The notes under the pieces are model-generated. The model did no database searches, was not told where the DNA came from, and worked only from the letters and a program-made list of their open reading frames with translations. From positions 96,435 through 141,434 of the forward strand of contig CAJNDS010000235.1 of assembly GCA_905221605.1 (NCBI GenBank): a stretch of 45,000 bases of DNA, written 5' to 3'. The stretch's first letter is position 1; every line of letters begins with the position of its first letter. The DNA comes from Symbiodinium natans. Its lineage: Eukaryota; Sar; Dinophyceae; Suessiales; Symbiodiniaceae. This document shows positions 43,919 to 45,000 of the stretch, in pieces. The translations under genes and the position numbers were made by a program.

Positions 43919-44009
43919 TCTCCTAGCTGCTTGTGTGACCCCCTTTCGGAATGATGGCCAAGGCCGAATTCCAACGGTAGTACACGACTCTCTGACGTCT
44001 GGCCTCCAT
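43919..44009 (+). CDS. exon (chain VI)
   Basis: Acceptor cgttccAG, donor CAT|GCTTAA (GC). Carried phase gives GLLAACVTPFRNDGQGR, then IPTVVHDSLTSGLH. Confidence 0.55.
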
Positions 44010-44023
44010 GCTTAAGAGAATGA

Positions 44024-44180
44024 CCCTAAACCCTAAACCCTAAACCCTAAACCCTAAACCCTAAACCCTAAACCCTAAACCCTAAACCCTAAACCCTAAA
44101 CCCTAAACCCTAAACCCGAAACCCGAAACCCGAAACCCTAAACCCTAAACCCTAAACCCTGAACCCTAAACCCTAAACCC
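44024..44180 (-). repeat. interstitial telomeric array (CCCTAAA)
   Basis: About 22 units with three CCCGAAA; fills the intron between two chain VI exons. Confidence 0.96.
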
Positions 44181-44193
44181 AAGACCCTTCCAG

Positions 44194-44214
44194 GAGACCT
44201 CGCTGCCCTTTCGG
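44194..44214 (+). CDS. 21-base microexon (chain VI)
   Basis: Acceptor acccttccAG, donor CGG|GTTTGG. ETSLPFR, phase 0 both ends. Confidence 0.45.
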
Positions 44215-44279
44215 GTTTGGGATTTTTGGGGGGTCAGAGAGCTTAAGGGTTTAGGGTTTAGGGTTTAGGGTTTTACAGA

Positions 44280-44390
44280 TGGGTGTTTCCGAAAATAGGG
44301 GTACCCTTCTTGGGGGACCCTTGAAGGGGATTCTACTCTATTGTCGGGTACAAAGGGGGTACCCTTTTCTTTTTTTGGAAATGCCCAGAC
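44280..44390. mobile_element. foldback family C, copy 8
   Basis: TGGGTGTTTCCGAAAATAGG to TTTTTTTGGAAATGCCCA, with GGGTACCC-type internal symmetry. Confidence 0.6.
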
Positions 44391-44453
44391 AGTCAAGGTG
44401 ACGGTTTTTTAGGGGTTCCTGCACGCCTGACCTGCTGAGAGGTCCGGGCTTAG

Positions 44454-44496
44454 GTCATGCGGAGCAAGCTGTTTGAGGGGTGGGTCGAAGTCAGAG
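44454..44496 (+). CDS. exon (chain VI)
   Basis: Acceptor gggcttAG, donor G|GTTGAG. VMRSKLFEGWVEVR, one base out. Confidence 0.52.
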
Positions 44497-44561
44497 GTTG
44501 AGGGGCCTTTTAACGGATCCCAGGTTCAGTAGACTGCTGTTTCTGTCGGCGCCCCCCTCAG

Positions 44562-44727
44562 CTCGCGAGCCACTGCTCACTTCTATAGCTTGGTATCTGG
44601 GCCATGAACCTTCGAGCGCCATGCGCTTGTGGCTCTTCAGGGGGTTTTCGCGGATGCAATTGTCTCTCAGACAGGGCAACCTACCACCCCACTCCAGACC
44701 TCAAGCCCCTGACTGTGAAGCACTTTG
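44562..44727 (+). CDS. long exon (chain VI)
   Basis: Very strong acceptor (cggcgcccccctcAG). Carried phase opens 54 codons: REPLLTSIAWYLGHEPSS, then AMRLWLFRGFSRMQLSLR and QGNLPPHSRPQAPDCEAL. Donor TG|GTTTAGGG is telomeric. Confidence 0.62.
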
Positions 44728-44785
44728 GTTTAGGGTTTAGGGTTTAGGGTTTAGGGTTTAGGTTTAGGGTTTAGGGTTTAGGGTT
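44728..44785 (+). repeat. interstitial telomeric array (TTTAGGG)
   Basis: About 8 units beginning at the predicted donor. Confidence 0.95.
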
Positions 44786-44833
44786 TGGTTTTTGGAGCCT
44801 GATGACAGTGACAACTCAGACCATCACTGCTAG

Positions 44834-44927
44834 CAGCACGCTGCTTGCTCATTGGCGCGTGCGGCAATGGTCCGCACGGGGGACAAGCAAGGCGCGATGG
44901 ATTCAGGGTTGGCTGCCTCCCTTCCGG
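44834..44927 (+). CDS. exon (chain VI)
   Basis: Acceptor tgctAG|C, donor CGG|GTGGGG. Carried phase gives CSTLLAHWRVRQWSARGT, then SKARWIQGWLPPF. Confidence 0.55.
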
Positions 44928-44960
44928 GTGGGGCTTAGGGTTTAGGGTTTCAGGTTTCAG

Positions 44961-45000
44961 AGTGGCACGACTTGGGCTAACATGAAGGGCTCAGCCACCC
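44961..45000 (+). CDS. exon running off the window (chain VI)
   Basis: Acceptor aggtttcAG, phase 0: SGTTWANMKGSAT, cut by the window edge. The intron before it is only 33 bases and telomeric. Confidence 0.5.

Overview
The window reads as nuclear DNA of a eukaryotic alga or protist whose telomere unit is TTTAGGG. A dinoflagellate-like alveolate is my best guess, because short exons all lie on the + strand, many introns seem to start with GC instead of GT, and acceptors often read AG|G. Other TTTAGGG lineages are not excluded, and nothing bacterial or viral is visible. No long conventional reading frame exists. The track-length frames are mostly translations of telomeric arrays or microsatellites.

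More than 60 interstitial TTTAGGG/CCCTAAA arrays, in both orientations and several unit variants, alternate with islands of about 20-270 bp of ordinary sequence. Read in order on the + strand, many islands behave as exons. They are bounded by AG and by GT or GC, and the codon phase leaving one island often matches an open frame in the next. I could follow such chains at 3365-6460 (exons of a zinc-binding domain), 10565-11875, 13769-17669, 20341-21997, 27179-27819, 38573-39312 and 42793-45000. At least one intron (14031-14110) is telomeric repeat from its GT to its AG. Two islands carry recognisable protein signatures: a Cys/His zinc module split over three exons (4136-5202) and a nucleoredoxin/tryparedoxin-like MPWLAVPF exon (39607-39686). 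Exon borders were read by eye with freedom to choose sites, so single exons are uncertain, and the chains and the two signatures are the stronger evidence.

The introns also hold small foldback elements in several families (called A to I here), about 60-210 bp with inverted ends. Two family-A copies and one family-D copy are split by telomeric arrays, which shows the arrays were inserted after the elements existed. One family-A arm appears to lie inside an exon.

Layout: 1-2440 telomeric arrays with three exon islands; 2440-3190 composite dispersed repeat; 3365-6460 zinc-finger gene; 6500-13520 further exon islands; 13769-17669 best exon chain; 17670-22530 more exons with foldback families B, C and E; 22840-24170 second composite-repeat copy and AT-rich DNA; 24190-32075 exons between the largest arrays; 32080-36640 an AT-rich, repeat-dense block almost free of telomeric repeats; 36700-41000 exons including the nucleoredoxin-like one; 41000-45000 variant arrays and a final phase-consistent exon chain running off the right edge.
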